Origin: DASSBG01 sp963800395
GTDB lineage: Bacteria; Pseudomonadota; Gammaproteobacteria; Xanthomonadales; Rhodanobacteraceae
DNA length: 64,000 nucleotides
Direction: 5' to 3'
Assembly (NCBI GenBank): GCA_963800395.1
Contig: CAWDBD010000028.1
Coordinates: 186,001 to 250,000, forward strand
Below the pieces are notes generated by a model that worked only from the letters and a program-made list of their open reading frames with translations, was not told the origin of the DNA and made no database searches. Of the stretch, positions 11,201 through 20,342 are shown piece after piece (the stretch's first letter is position 1; each line of letters starts with the position of its first letter). The translations under genes and the position numbers were made by a program.

Positions 11201-13995
11201 TGGCTGATGGTCATGCGCCACAGCGTGCGCACGATGGCATCAAGGCTGTACCACGCTTCGTGCGGAAGCCATGTCAGCTGCAGCAGGGTGCGCAGCAAAT
11301 GGCGTGACGATGCGCGTACTGCAACCGAAAGATGGGGCCCCAGCGCCACGTCATGCTGCTTTTCCAGCAATTCGAGCAAGGAGGAAAAAAGTGGCAGGAT
11401 GAAGACCAGGGCCATCACGGCAATGATCCATGAGCCCTTGTACGTGGCCGCCATCAGGCCCAGAAGCAGCATTGTCAGCAATGCAGCAGGTTCCAGACTG
11501 CGGCGCAGGTTATCGAGCAGTTTCCAGCGCGACAGCGCCGGTAACTGGTTGCGTTCGATCCGGCCACTGGCTGTTCGCGCCCACGGCAGGATCCAGGGCA
11601 GCAGTTGCCAATCGCCACGGATCCAGCGATGTTCGCGGCACATGTTTGTGCTGTAGTGGGCCGGGTATTCCTCAAACAGCTGCACGTCGCTGAGCAGGCC
11701 GGATCGAGCATACGAGCCCTCGATCAGGTCGTGGCTGAGAATCCGGTTGTCCGGGAACCGCCCCTCCAGTGCCTGCGCGAATGGTTTTACGGCATAGATG
11801 CCCTTGCCAATGAACGAGCCCTCCCCGAACAGATCCTGATACACGTCCGAGGTCGCCCGCGTATAGGGGTCTATTCCGGCGTCGCTGCCGAACAATTGGG
11901 CATAAGCGGAACGGGCCGTACTCTGCAGGCTGATGCCGACACGCGGTTGCAGAATCGCGTAGCCGGAGATAACGCGACGCTTGACCGGGTCGTAGACCGC
12001 GCGATTCAGCGGATGCTCCATGGCGCCAACAAACTGGCGGGCCGTATCGCGCGGCAATTGGGTATCGGCATCGAGGGTGATGACATAGCGCACCTCGGTC
12101 AGGCACGCCGTATTGCCGACAATCAGCGAAAAGGCATTCTCCCCCTTGCCAAGCAGCAATGCATTGAGATCGGAGAGCTTGCCGCGTTTGCGCTCGTATC
12201 CCATCCACATGCGTTCAGAAGCATTCCAGCAGCGCGCGCGATGGAACAGGAAGAAGCGATCTCCATCGTCTCCCGGATAGGTGCTATTGAGGTCCTTGAT
12301 TCGGCTGCTTGCCAGGGCCAGAAGCTTGTCGTCCCCGGGCATTACCTGATTGGGCGCGTCCATGAAATCGGTCAGAAGACCGAAATGCAGGTAGGTGTCG
12401 CGATTGGCCAGGAAGCGAACTTCCATGGCTTCAACCATTTCCTCGATATCCTGCTCGTTGCCTATCAACGCAGGAATTGCAGTGAGCGTGCGTGCCTCGG
12501 CCGGGATTCCATTGGAATAGTCCAGTCGCGGTAGCATGGAAGGTGAAAGCGTCAGTGCCACCAGCCGGTTCACCAGTGCGACGGCGAGCCGGCTGGTCAT
12601 CAACGGAGTCGCCACAGCGAGCAGCGCCAACAGGTACCCAGGCCAATCGCTTAACCAGGCAGCCTCGATGAAAGGCGCCGCGAAGGCGGCAGTCAGAATC
12701 AGGATTGGCCCCAGATACAGCGCCAATGGTGCGCTTTCCAGGGCGTGCTGCCAGAGGCGGCCTGGCGTCCAGCGCGTACCGATCTGCTGCTCCAGCGCGC
12801 TCTTGCCGCGATCGACAAGATAAAAGCCTACATGTGACTGCACTGCACCAGCGGGCGCCGTCGCAAAACTCTTCTGGGCCAGTTTCAAAATGGCGCGCGT
12901 TACCGCCTGCTCCGATTGGTCGCTGCCTTTTGCCAGCCGCTCCACCACATGTCGATAGTGGTCTCTTGTGGCAAAGTCCATGTTCGCGTAGACCGCCGGC
13001 GGATCCTCTCGCAGCAGGCCCTCTACGATGCTGGTGGATTCGACGAAATCGCGCCAGTCGATTCGGTCCAGCATGCGCAGGCTGCCAATACTGTTGCTGA
13101 CCGACACCTGCGTGGCAGCCTGCTGCTGTGCCTCAAGCTGCACAAGCTGTTCAATACTTCGCCCGGATTCGGACAGGCGTTGCTCGATCCAGGTCAGCGG
13201 CATGGCCAGGGCCATGCTCTGGCCCTGCAGCCGACGCGTCAGTTCAGCAACAAATGAGCTCACCATGGGCGGATCGGAGCGTGCCATTTCGGCGAACGTC
13301 AGCACCACGTTCTTGGGGTCGCGTTCGGCGATCAGGGCCAGGCGCTCACCCCAGTCGGCAGCCAGTTTGCGTTCATTCCAGTTGCTGACCACGCGCGCGG
13401 CGATGCGGCGCAGATTTTCGATCAGCGCCAGACGCAGCATGATCGGAATAGCCCACAATTCACCCAGGGTGAGCGGAGTTACGGTCTGGTAGGCGATAAC
13501 GAAGCGGCACAGGCACGCATTGTCTACCCTTCCGTCGCCATGGGAAATGATTTCCAGGGCAATGTCGTAGACACGCGGCAAACCGCGGGAGGCCCCGCGC
13601 GCCAGCCATGGCAACTCATGACTGTAACTCTTGGGCAGGTGCTTCTGGGCTGCCCGGACGTGTTCTTCGATCAAATAGTAGTTGTCGAGCAGCCATTCCG
13701 CTGCCGGGGTGATTTGATGGCTGGCCTGCCCGGCAAGTGTCAGCATCCGGCAACTTCTGATCAGCACCGCCTCATTGTCGGCAAGGCGCGACAACAGCAT
13801 GCTTCTCGCCTTGCCGTCACCCAGTTGGTGCTGCTGTGCCAGGTGAACGCCATGTTTCTCCATCTGTTCGGCACTGAACAGTTCGGCACGCAGCTCGGGT
13901 TCGGTCTCGCGGGGCCAGCGGTCGGCGTGATTCTGCGATCTGCCAAGTGCCCACTGCCACATGCCATGCAAACGGTGAAAGGGTCTGATATCCAT
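5293..13995 (-). CDS. ndvB: cyclic beta-1,2-glucan synthase, NdvB/ChvB type
   Basis: Very large inner-membrane protein (2,900 residues, the usual size of NdvB/ChvB). It polymerises and cyclises beta-1,2-glucan from UDP-glucose. Domain order: soluble N-terminus; membrane segments about 425-470; GT84 transferase with LDADTQLPRD near residue 640; membrane segments about 845-890 and 955-1000; a glucoamylase-like central domain (about 1330-1550, GVPVLLSWSGSLFEYLMP, GMSESGYYAMD); two carbohydrate-binding blocks of GH94 type; and a C-terminal GH94 phosphorylase domain with GSGDWNDGMNRVG near residue 2570, whose Asp corresponds to the general acid of cellobiose phosphorylases. The GH94 part controls chain length by phosphorolysis and can yield glucose-1-P. 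It is first in a compact operon with pgm, xfp and a proton ATPase. The reading frame is intact throughout. Confidence 0.95.
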   Translation of the reverse strand: MDIRPFHRLHGMWQWALGRSQNHADRWPRETEPELRAELFSAEQMEKHGVHLAQQHQLGDGKARSMLLSRLADNEAVLIRSCRMLTLAGQASHQITPAAEWLLDNYYLIEEHVRAAQKHLPKSYSHELPWLARGASRGLPRVYDIALEIISHGDGRVDNACLCRFVIAYQTVTPLTLGELWAIPIMLRLALIENLRRIAARVVSNWNERKLAADWGERLALIAERDPKNVVLTFAEMARSDPPMVSSFVAELTRRLQGQSMALAMPLTWIEQRLSESGRSIEQLVQLEAQQQAATQVSVSNSIGSLRMLDRIDWRDFVESTSIVEGLLREDPPAVYANMDFATRDHYRHVVERLAKGSDQSEQAVTRAILKLAQKSFATAPAGAVQSHVGFYLVDRGKSALEQQIGTRWTPGRLWQHALESAPLALYLGPILILTAAFAAPFIEAAWLSDWPGYLLALLAVATPLMTSRLAVALVNRLVALTLSPSMLPRLDYSNGIPAEARTLTAIPALIGNEQDIEEMVEAMEVRFLANRDTYLHFGLLTDFMDAPNQVMPGDDKLLALASSRIKDLNSTYPGDDGDRFFLFHRARCWNASERMWMGYERKRGKLSDLNALLLGKGENAFSLIVGNTACLTEVRYVITLDADTQLPRDTARQFVGAMEHPLNRAVYDPVKRRVISGYAILQPRVGISLQSTARSAYAQLFGSDAGIDPYTRATSDVYQDLFGEGSFIGKGIYAVKPFAQALEGRFPDNRILSHDLIEGSYARSGLLSDVQLFEEYPAHYSTNMCREHRWIRGDWQLLPWILPWARTASGRIERNQLPALSRWKLLDNLRRSLEPAALLTMLLLGLMAATYKGSWIIAVMALVFILPLFSSLLELLEKQHDVALGPHLSVAVRASSRHLLRTLLQLTWLPHEAWYSLDAIVRTLWRMTISHRRLMQWSASRDIARSSTNGLTGLFRLMWIGPVLGLLLTVVLWSQPMALAWASPLLLAWLLSPIVAWWISRPPRRASFRPSIAQTQMLQSLARRIWAFFDQHVGEEDHWLPPDNIQENPGPGIARRTSPTNMGLALLATLAAHDLGYLSGARLLQRVGRTLATMQDMPRYRGHLYNWYDTQTLAPLAPRYVSTVDSGNLAGHLLTLRAGLLALPDEPLFGKHFLEGLVTTLVLASETVGESSPMRPAVNHLQTELASACTTPPCSLLAAARLLEPLQGPIEELARQADATDDSEAHYWLHALMMQFRDLAADIRHWLLLPEPMLSDGASEGIPTWRKLAGTQIESVSEDSRDALLACRDRARDHIAQCQRLASAAGSMAVMDFGFLYDHQRDLLSIGYNLDEKRLDDGFYDLLASEARLANFVAIAQGQVSQEAWFRLGRLLTTTGGVPVLLSWSGSLFEYLMPMLVMPSYAGTLLDQTCHAAVARQIEYGKQLGVPWGMSESGYYAMDVHFNYQYRAFGVPGLGLKRGLGEDIVVAPYATVLALQVSPASAVQNMQRMIGEGFMGRYGFFEAIDYTPARLPRGKTRAVVQSFMAHHQGMSLLALTSVLCGGPMQRRFASDRECQASMLLLQERIPKTAAEYLHAAGMPTAAVIARSDENRLTIFTDPDRPRPAVQLLSNGRYHVMVSSAGGGYSRCHGFAVTRWHEDPTCDNWGTFCYLRDIDNGRFWSTTHQPTLKMVGHYEAIFSDARAEYRVREDGIDAHTEIVVSPEDDIELRRINLTNHSRVRRTIELTSYAEVVLAPASADAMHPAFSKLFVETELIQALQAILCSRRPRSSEEKVPWMCHLLAVHGAHVLALSYETDRARFIGRGRDLVNPVAMDTQAGDDGLLSNSAGSVLDPIVSIRCRLLLEPGQGATVDFVTGVGADREACMQLIGKYRDRHLADRVFGLAWTHSRVFLSQLNATLSDARLYEQMAAAIIYPGARLRAQSRELVANRRDQSGLWGQSISGDRPIVLLQIGNLGNIALVRQLVQAHAYWRQKGLSVDLVIWNEDQGGYRQQLRGLIMDLVSSGLEANLLDRPGGVFVRPASQLSREDRVLTQAVARIVLSDRRGNLYEQVHRRWAEPMLPRFNPARLLDNAVKKQARAQPDPALAVPATVLGNPFGGFCADGSEYEVSTWPDHVTPEPWVNVLANSDFGSVISESGSAYTWSENAHALRLTPWNNDPVTDASGEALYLRDEESGRYWSPTPLPRGRQGTCRTRHGFGYSVFEHEEEGIHSELWVYVAIDASVKFSVLRVRNTSGRTRRLSATGYVEWVLGDLRTNTAMHVVTELDPASGALFARNAYLMGFPGRVAFFDVEAANRSVTGDRTEFIGRNGTLRAPAAMSLPRLSGRMGAGLDPCSAIRSHFQLDHGDSHEIVFRLGAGSDAAGASALATRCRTIGTAASALEDVQAYWRRILGAVQVETPDPAVNVLVNGWLMYQVIASRFFARSGYYQSGGAFGFRDQLQDAMAMIHADPGLVRKHLLRCAAHQFPEGDVQHWWHPPQDRGVRTHCSDDYLWLALATSRYVRITGDRDVLNEQVHYIEGPAVPSGQESHYDLPSRSELCETLYQHCVRAIEHSMPRGTHGLPLMGSGDWNDGMNRVGHDGRGESVWLAFFLYEVLQSFAVTARAHGDETFARRCEAQASALQAPLEHHGWDGQWYRRAYFDDGTPLGSAGNDACRIDSIAQSWAVLSAAVPEARQRQAMQSLDEHLVRRNMGLVQLLEPPFDSGSTQDPGYIKGYVPGVRENGGQYTHAAVWAAMAFASLGDGRRAWEVLDIINPIHHGTDAAAIDTYKVEPYVVAADVYAVPPHVGRGGWTWYTGAAGWMYRLILESLLGLRIEGDRLRITPVVRAEWTSFVVHYRYRSTPYHITVHLAADDAAPGSRTATHIRDGDDIKLVDDGREHHIDVHCRPAPAEDHGQDHE

Positions 13996-14678
13996 AGAGT
14001 CCGTGGCTCTTCATCTGGCCCTGCTCATGTTCCGATATGGAACCCTTGCAAGCAGGCGGGTGAGTCCAGGTGAAAGCCTGGATCGCCTCCTTTGATACAG
14101 GAACGGTGCGCCGTACGCCGTTAATGTGGTGTGAACCCTGTCCAGAGCAGCGTGGCCACGCATGCTGACCACTGCGCTGCGAGCGCGCGATTGCAGGCTT
14201 TGCGCGTGTGCAGGTTCATGTACATCAGGTGCATCGCGACCGGTTCCGTGAGCGTTTGCAGCGCCCGTGAACCATTGCGAGCAGCATGGCGTAGCGCGTG
14301 GACAGGTCGCGTTGCGGTGCAAAGGTGCCATTCACCGCATGGCTACACGCAGGATCTCCCTGGCCGTGCGCCCGAAAGCCCCGGGATCGGTCGTGTCAGT
14401 GACGGCTCGGTGCTTGCATGAGCTGCCGCGCACGCATCAGGCGTCGCTGAGGCTTCCGTGCTGGTGCAGGGATGGACCGGAGCTCAATGTGTTCCAGTCT
14501 GATCGGGCTGCAGCGAGAGGCAGCTGCAATGCTGCGAGACGGCGATGGGACGTTTGTTGCGCACGCTCACTGTCTCGGTCCCAAGCCTGGCCCGCATCAA
14601 TGGCCCCTTGGCATCCACCGGGCCTCATGCATTAGCCCGGCACAGCTGGCAATTGAATCCGATGGCTGGCTTGCGCAA
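13996..14678. other. 683-base intergenic region upstream of ndvB
   Basis: No credible gene is seen: the open frames here have biased, arginine- and cysteine-rich translations typical of non-coding GC-rich DNA. It must contain the promoter of the ndvB operon, but I cannot pick a convincing -35/-10 pair. No tRNA signature and no strong terminator were seen. Confidence 0.5.
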
Positions 14679-16373
14679 TTACTCGGCAGACGACGCGTCG
14701 CCTGCCTCGGCTACCGGCGTCAGCCGCAGATCCTGAAAATCAAAGCTGAAGTCCGTGCGTGGCGAAACGGGCTTGATGCGCAGCTCGCGGATGTTGCCGT
14801 CCTCATCGAGTGAAAAGCTGGCGAACGCATCAGCGTTGAGCGCTCGGTCACGCCAGCGGATGATGAAGGTATTGTGCTGCCATGGACTCATGTCGCCCAG
14901 CAATTGCCTGGTGTGGGCGAACTGGATGACAAGGTGATCACCTTGCTTGCTGATGTTCACCTTGCCGTACCAGGGGTCCTTGTAGGTGCCGACATAGTCG
15001 CCCAGGGCCAATGATGGCTTGCTGTGCTGGTCGCGCGCCTGCTGATGCTTCTCCCAACTTGTGTCGGCCTTCTTGAGCTTGTGCGCTTCGTAGGCCTGGT
15101 AGGCCGCAATCCAGTCGGTTTTCGGAGCACCCAGATAGGCGTCGAGGATGCGGTAAGTCACGGCCTGGAAGGCCGAACCGACCTCCTGATTGGTCAGCAC
15201 GATCATGCCCAGATGCTCATCGGGCACCATGGTCACGCGCGACACGAAGCCGGGCCAGCCGCCGGTATGCCAGACCAGCTTGTGTCCCTGATAGTCGGAA
15301 AGGTGCCAGCCTTCACCATAACCTTCGAAGTTGGACTTTAGGCCGGCCAGTTCCGGTACCGGCGGCTTGTGCGGGTGAATGGCCGTCTGAACCGACCACA
15401 TTTCCTGGTGCCGCTTTTCGCTGAACAGTCGCTTGTCCTTGCCGTCCGCGTCCTTGCCGTACACTCCGCCGGCGAGCTGGGCGATGACCCACTTGGACAG
15501 GTCGTGCACGCTGGAGTAGATGCCCCCTGCACCGGAATTGTTGGCCCAGGCCAGCTTCTCGGTGGGCTTGAGGTCCTTGAAGTCGTACTTGGCGTAGCCG
15601 ACCGAAACGTCGGTGTCGGTCGGCTTGATGTAGTGGTAGTTGAAGCGGGTGTCATCCATGCCGAGCGGGATGAAGAAGTTCTTTTTCAGAAAGTCCCGGT
15701 AGCTCATGCCGGACACGTTCTCGATGACCAGTTGTGCCACGCCGAACAGGATGTTGTCGTAGAAATAGCGCTCCCTGAATCCGTACTTGATCGGCACGTT
15801 TGCCAGATGCTGGATTACCTGTTTGGTGGTGTAATCGGTCGTGGGCCAGTACAGCAGGTCGCCGGCGCCCAGGCTGAGGCCGCTGTGATGGGCCAGCAGG
15901 TCGCGGATACGCATCTCGTAAGTGATGTTCGGATCCGACATGCGGAACCAGGGCAGATGGTCGACAACGCGGTCACCCATGTCCAGCTTGCCTTCATCTG
16001 CCAGCATCGACAGCGACGCGGCAGTGAAGGCCTTGGTATTGGAAGCAATGGCAAACAGGGTCCGTGCGTCCACGGGCTTGTCGGCTGTTCCACCGGTGCC
16101 ATAGTCTCTGATGCCATAACCCTTTTCCATCACCACCTTGCCATCCTTGACGATGGCCACGGCAATGCCTGGAATATCGAACTGCCTGCGTACACCGTTG
16201 ACGTAGGCATCGAAGTCCTGCAACTGGGGCGGCAGACTTGCCGAAGACGACGGGCTGGAAGCCGGGGACTGCAGGCCTTGCTCGGCGAGCGCAGGCATGG
16301 CTGCAAGGCAAAAGGCCAGAGTCACGGCAAGCATCGTCACGGCATCGCGACGGAAAAATTGGAGGCGCATCAT
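14679..16373 (-). CDS. exported serine hydrolase, class C beta-lactamase/PBP family
   Basis: 564 residues with a Sec signal peptide ending near AMPALAEQ (about residue 30). The penicillin-binding fold is shown by IASNTKAF (SxxK, catalytic Ser and Lys), YFYDNI (YxN) and WHTGGWPGF (HxG in place of KTG, as in many esterase/peptidase members). A C-terminal DUF3471-type beta domain follows (about 450-560, GDYVGTYKDPWYGKV). Such proteins are periplasmic peptidases or esterases of unknown natural substrate and are usually not true beta-lactamases. It is the last gene of a same-strand group of three exported hydrolases; 72 bases separate it from the M1 peptidase gene. Confidence 0.9.
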   Translation of the reverse strand: MMRLQFFRRDAVTMLAVTLAFCLAAMPALAEQGLQSPASSPSSSASLPPQLQDFDAYVNGVRRQFDIPGIAVAIVKDGKVVMEKGYGIRDYGTGGTADKPVDARTLFAIASNTKAFTAASLSMLADEGKLDMGDRVVDHLPWFRMSDPNITYEMRIRDLLAHHSGLSLGAGDLLYWPTTDYTTKQVIQHLANVPIKYGFRERYFYDNILFGVAQLVIENVSGMSYRDFLKKNFFIPLGMDDTRFNYHYIKPTDTDVSVGYAKYDFKDLKPTEKLAWANNSGAGGIYSSVHDLSKWVIAQLAGGVYGKDADGKDKRLFSEKRHQEMWSVQTAIHPHKPPVPELAGLKSNFEGYGEGWHLSDYQGHKLVWHTGGWPGFVSRVTMVPDEHLGMIVLTNQEVGSAFQAVTYRILDAYLGAPKTDWIAAYQAYEAHKLKKADTSWEKHQQARDQHSKPSLALGDYVGTYKDPWYGKVNISKQGDHLVIQFAHTRQLLGDMSPWQHNTFIIRWRDRALNADAFASFSLDEDGNIRELRIKPVSPRTDFSFDFQDLRLTPVAEAGDASSAE

Positions 16374-16445
16374 GGTTTCCCGCTGTATATGGTCATCGAC
16401 AGTATGCAGGCAAGGTCTCTCACTTTCATCCTGCTTGCAAGAGCG

Positions 16446-18431
16446 TCAGGACTGATTGGTCTTTTCGCGCAACGCATTGTTACTGCGGTCGCGGTCAGGC
16501 AATACATGGTCCGGGTCGAGCGTCACGCTGGTCACCCGCTTGCTGCCGGGCACGATCACATCAAATTCATGATGCTGCAGCCAGGTGGCCACCGGAACCC
16601 GCACGCGCGAGTGGCTGCCGTCGGACCAGGTCACCTGAAGCGTTGCAGGCAGAACGAGACGGTCCAGGTTGGCTACCGTGACTCGGACACCCTTGCCATC
16701 GTCGCCGTCCACACGCTTGACGCCCTTGATTGCGATGTCGAACTGCCAGTTGTGACGGTACCAGCCGCGCCAGAACCAGGACAGATCCTCGCCCGCCCCG
16801 CTGTCCATGGCACGGAAAAAGTCCGACGGTGAAGGATGCTTGAACGCCCACGCCTGAACGTATTGTCGGAATGCCTTGTCGAACCGCTCCGGGCCCAGTA
16901 TCTGCTGGCGCAAAAGCACCATGCCCAGTGCGGCCTTGAAATAGGTCACCGGGTGCCGGTACTTCTCGGCGATGGCGTCGGGGCGGGTGAGGATGGGCGG
17001 TGCATCAGGATCTGCCAGTGTCGGCAGGATCTCGTCCACGGGATTTCCTCCCCTGGGCGCGTACTCGCCGTCACGCTTGGGCGCAAACTTGCTGTTCGAG
17101 TAGTCCAGCGTCGCGCGCACGTTGACGAAGGTGTTGAAGCCCTCGTCCATCCATGCATCACGCCGCTCGTTGGAACCGACAATCATCGGAAACCAGTCAT
17201 GGCCCACTTCGTGCGTCGTCAGGCCGAACAGCTTCTTGCCGCCGGTTTTCCACCAGTCGAACACGATGCCCGGATATTCCATGCCGCCGGCCACGCCCGC
17301 TTCGGCGATGGCATTGGGCCAGGGGTATTCGAACCAGCGGCGTGAATAGTACTCGACGGTGTGTTTCACGTACTGGGTCGAGTCCTGCCAGCGGTTGTTG
17401 CCTTCGATGCTCTCCACCGGGTAGGCAGACATGGCCATGGCGGTCCTGCCGCTGGGCAAATTGATGCGCGCGGCATCCCACACATAAGCCTTTGAGGCGC
17501 CAAACGCCACGTCCCGGGTATGCTGCATGCGGAAGTGCCAGGTCAGAGTGCCGCTGTGCGGGGGACGACTTGACGCTTCGTTGACTTCGGCCGCACTGCG
17601 AATGACCACGGTCGTGTCACTCTTGCGTGCCCTGGCCAGGCGTTGCAGCTGGGTTGCGGTCAGCACGTCCTGCGGATTGACCAGTTCTCCGGAGCCGACC
17701 ACGAGCATGTCCGCGGGTACGGTAATGCGGTAGTCGATGTCGCCGTACTCGAGATAGAACTCGTTGTTGAGGTAGGGCAGCGTGTCCCATCCGCGCAGGT
17801 CGTCATACACGCACAGACGCGGGAACCATTGCGCAATTTCGTACACGTCTCCGTGGCGGGTCTTGTACCAGTCAGTGCGGCCGCCAAAACGGCCCGGCAA
17901 CACGTAGCTGTAGGCAATGCGCAGACGCAGCTTGCCGGATTGCGGCGCAAGCGCATGCGGAAGGTCCACACGCATCCGCGTATCGGAGACATGGTAATGA
18001 ACGGCCTTGAATGTCCCGCCCTGCTCCAGTTGCACGGACTTGATGTCATAGCCGTCGGTATGCTCACCTGACCTGGGCATTGTGTCGCGTGTGAAATTGC
18101 CTCGCGCATCGCTGCGGTAGCGGTTCTGGTCAAGCTGCAGCCACAGCATGTGCAGCGCGTCCGGACTGTGGTTGGCGTAATTGATGATCACGGTCCCACT
18201 CAGGGTCTTGCTGTCCGGGTGCAGGGTGGCCGTAATCTGATAGTCCACCTGGTTCTGCCAATAGTCGGGCCCCGGCAGGCCGTTGGCCGATCGGTAGCGA
18301 TTGACCGGGTACTGAAACTTGAATGGCGCAAAGGTCTCGAGTGGTTTGAAACCGGGTACCGTCGCTGCCTGTACGGCACAGATCACCAGAAGTCCGAAGA
18401 CAACGGCAAGTGTTTGCTGCGTACGACTCAT
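16446..18431 (-). CDS. exported M1-family zinc metallopeptidase
   Basis: 661 residues with an N-terminal signal peptide (VVFGLLVICAVQAATVPG). The gluzincin motif is HEVGH, followed 18 residues on by the third zinc ligand in WMDEGFNTF. The N-terminal beta-saddle shows typical M1 sequence (LSGTVIINYANHSPDALHMLWLQL trimmed here to LSGTVIINYANHS). A canonical aminopeptidase GAMEN motif is replaced by GVAGGMEYPGIV, which is common in this M1 subgroup. A GGAGAG Shine-Dalgarno lies about seven bases before the ATG. It probably acts in the periplasm on peptides. The neighbouring serine hydrolase and esterase on the same strand suggest a general scavenging group rather than a defined pathway. Confidence 0.92.
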   Translation of the reverse strand: MSRTQQTLAVVFGLLVICAVQAATVPGFKPLETFAPFKFQYPVNRYRSANGLPGPDYWQNQVDYQITATLHPDSKTLSGTVIINYANHSPDALHMLWLQLDQNRYRSDARGNFTRDTMPRSGEHTDGYDIKSVQLEQGGTFKAVHYHVSDTRMRVDLPHALAPQSGKLRLRIAYSYVLPGRFGGRTDWYKTRHGDVYEIAQWFPRLCVYDDLRGWDTLPYLNNEFYLEYGDIDYRITVPADMLVVGSGELVNPQDVLTATQLQRLARARKSDTTVVIRSAAEVNEASSRPPHSGTLTWHFRMQHTRDVAFGASKAYVWDAARINLPSGRTAMAMSAYPVESIEGNNRWQDSTQYVKHTVEYYSRRWFEYPWPNAIAEAGVAGGMEYPGIVFDWWKTGGKKLFGLTTHEVGHDWFPMIVGSNERRDAWMDEGFNTFVNVRATLDYSNSKFAPKRDGEYAPRGGNPVDEILPTLADPDAPPILTRPDAIAEKYRHPVTYFKAALGMVLLRQQILGPERFDKAFRQYVQAWAFKHPSPSDFFRAMDSGAGEDLSWFWRGWYRHNWQFDIAIKGVKRVDGDDGKGVRVTVANLDRLVLPATLQVTWSDGSHSRVRVPVATWLQHHEFDVIVPGSKRVTSVTLDPDHVLPDRDRSNNALREKTNQS

Positions 18432-18558
18432 TCAATCTCTCCGCATGATGGTTGCCAGTGCATTCGTGACACGCCGGCATGCAGCCGAATGCAGCCAGAC
18501 TGCTTGTCTTCATGCCATTGCCTGCATGCAAAAGGCCCTGCTGATGGCATGCGTTTCA

Positions 18559-20235
18559 TCAGGGCTCCTGGATCGCAGCCGACGCATCTTCCTGCGGTGC
18601 CTTGTCCGCCTTCGGAATCACGGCGTTCGGGCGCGCCTGGTGGTACATGGACCATGCAATCCGAGTCAGCAGCCAACGCCGGTCCTTGCCCCTGGCATAA
18701 ATATCGAAGTGGGTCTTGCCGGGCAGGAATCTGAACTCGGCCTTGCCACCGACCTTCTTGAAAGCCGCCTGCAGGCGGTGCGCGGCGCCGTCAAGGTAGA
18801 ACGTGTCCGCGGTGCCAACGTAGACGTGCACCTTGCCATTGAGATCCTGCTTGAATTGTGGCCATTGCGTGCGGATGCGATGGGCTATATCAAAATGATC
18901 GCGCCAATAGGCGACAACCCCGGGATTCACCTTGCCGCTGTCCCGATCGAACATCGGCTGCGGTCGACCGTCTGCCCCGCGGGGCGAGAACACCCATTCG
19001 AATGAGGCCATCTGCCCACCATAACTGCCGAGCACCTGTTCCAGGCGTGCGAATTGCTCGAACGTGGCCAAGACCCTGCCGTTGCTTCGAACGAGAGGCC
19101 ACGCATGTCCATCCGCGGCGTGATAGACATTCGCATTCTCGGCGTAGAGGTTGACGCCCGTGAAGTCGTGAAAATCACTCGGATCCGGCGAGGTGGACCA
19201 GGTGCCGCCGAACACCTTTGGGTAACGAACCTGCAGCCACAGCGTTGCCCATCCCCCCGAGGAGTGACCCTGCAGAAAACGGCCGCTGGCCTTGCCATCC
19301 ATGCGGTACTGGCTCTCCAGGTGTGGAATCAGCTCCTCGGTAAGCGCCTTGCCCCAGGGGCCATTGTTGACCGAGTCGGCAAATTCATGGGTTCCCGTAG
19401 GCAGCGATTCGTCCAGAAGGACCCAGATCATGGGCGGCATGGCGCCCGACGCCATCTGTCGCCAGATTTCGGCGGCAGGGAACTCCAGGCTTCGCCGGGA
19501 TCCACCGTAGCCGTGGGTGTAGTAGACCACCGGGTAGCGCTGCCCTGCTTGCTTCGCATAGCCCGGAGGGGTGAGCACCCAGCCGCGCATGTGGATGGTT
19601 CGTCCCCAGAACGCGGTCAATGCCGGGCTGGTGAAATCGATTTTGCGCGTGTGCCGCTTCGCGGCATCGAACTGCGGTTGCAACGCCTTGCGCATGCCCT
19701 CGGGCATGTCATCAGGAAGCTGCCATCCTTGCCAATGATCCGGGACCACTGCATTCAGGGTCAGCGTCGGCATCTTCATGCCCGGCTTGATCTCGACCAT
19801 GCTGACGTCGCTGAGCAGGTCACCGGCACCCCTCCCTGCGTAGGCGTAATCGTGATTGACATCCAGTACGGCCTGGACGGCGTAGCGACCGGGTGCCAAT
19901 TGCGAAAATCCCTGCGGAAAAGCCAGGGTGTCGGCGTCGACCTGCAGCGACGCGCCGGGGGCAATACGGCTGATCTCATGCGCCGCCACCGTAGTCCGGG
20001 TCGGATGCATGGGGCTGGCATCGACCTGGCTGATCTTGCCTTCGGCCGCCATCTTTGCTGCGATCTGTTCGGGCGTTGCAAAGAGCAGCAACCTGCCGGA
20101 CACGGCCTTCGGCATGCTGTCACTCAGCACTACCCGTACGAGCCTGTGGCCAGCCGTGTCGCTGGCGCCGGCGAGCGGCAGCAGGCAGAAACACAGACAG
20201 AAGAACAGGCCGGTTCGATTCAGCGCATGTCGCAT
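18559..20235 (-). CDS. exported esterase-type alpha/beta hydrolase
   Basis: 558 residues from the chosen ATG, which follows a GGAG Shine-Dalgarno by about eight bases and starts directly with a signal peptide (RTGLFFCLCFCLLPLAGASD); an in-frame start further upstream would bury the signal. The C-terminal half is an alpha/beta hydrolase of the esterase D/enterochelin-esterase type: VVYYTHGYGGSRR oxyanion region, nucleophile elbow GHSSGGWA, and a late His in PGKTHFDIY. The N-terminal 200 residues form a separate beta-rich domain. The substrate is unknown; the family includes Fes-like and feruloyl-type esterases. It is divergent from the ABC exporter gene, with about 107 bases between them. Confidence 0.85.
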   Translation of the reverse strand: MRHALNRTGLFFCLCFCLLPLAGASDTAGHRLVRVVLSDSMPKAVSGRLLLFATPEQIAAKMAAEGKISQVDASPMHPTRTTVAAHEISRIAPGASLQVDADTLAFPQGFSQLAPGRYAVQAVLDVNHDYAYAGRGAGDLLSDVSMVEIKPGMKMPTLTLNAVVPDHWQGWQLPDDMPEGMRKALQPQFDAAKRHTRKIDFTSPALTAFWGRTIHMRGWVLTPPGYAKQAGQRYPVVYYTHGYGGSRRSLEFPAAEIWRQMASGAMPPMIWVLLDESLPTGTHEFADSVNNGPWGKALTEELIPHLESQYRMDGKASGRFLQGHSSGGWATLWLQVRYPKVFGGTWSTSPDPSDFHDFTGVNLYAENANVYHAADGHAWPLVRSNGRVLATFEQFARLEQVLGSYGGQMASFEWVFSPRGADGRPQPMFDRDSGKVNPGVVAYWRDHFDIAHRIRTQWPQFKQDLNGKVHVYVGTADTFYLDGAAHRLQAAFKKVGGKAEFRFLPGKTHFDIYARGKDRRWLLTRIAWSMYHQARPNAVIPKADKAPQEDASAAIQEP

Positions 20236-20342
20236 GGAGCTGCTCCGCATTTGGGAAAGCGCATAATTACCATGAAACTTCGACCACCGAGGCTGCCAAT
20301 GGTCACGCTTCTTGTGCCAGAGCCTCGTGCACCCCATATCGG

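Noticed and set aside
14131..14421. Possible small gene in the ndvB upstream gap
   Set aside because: No Shine-Dalgarno, Cys/Arg-rich translation, no recognised domain.
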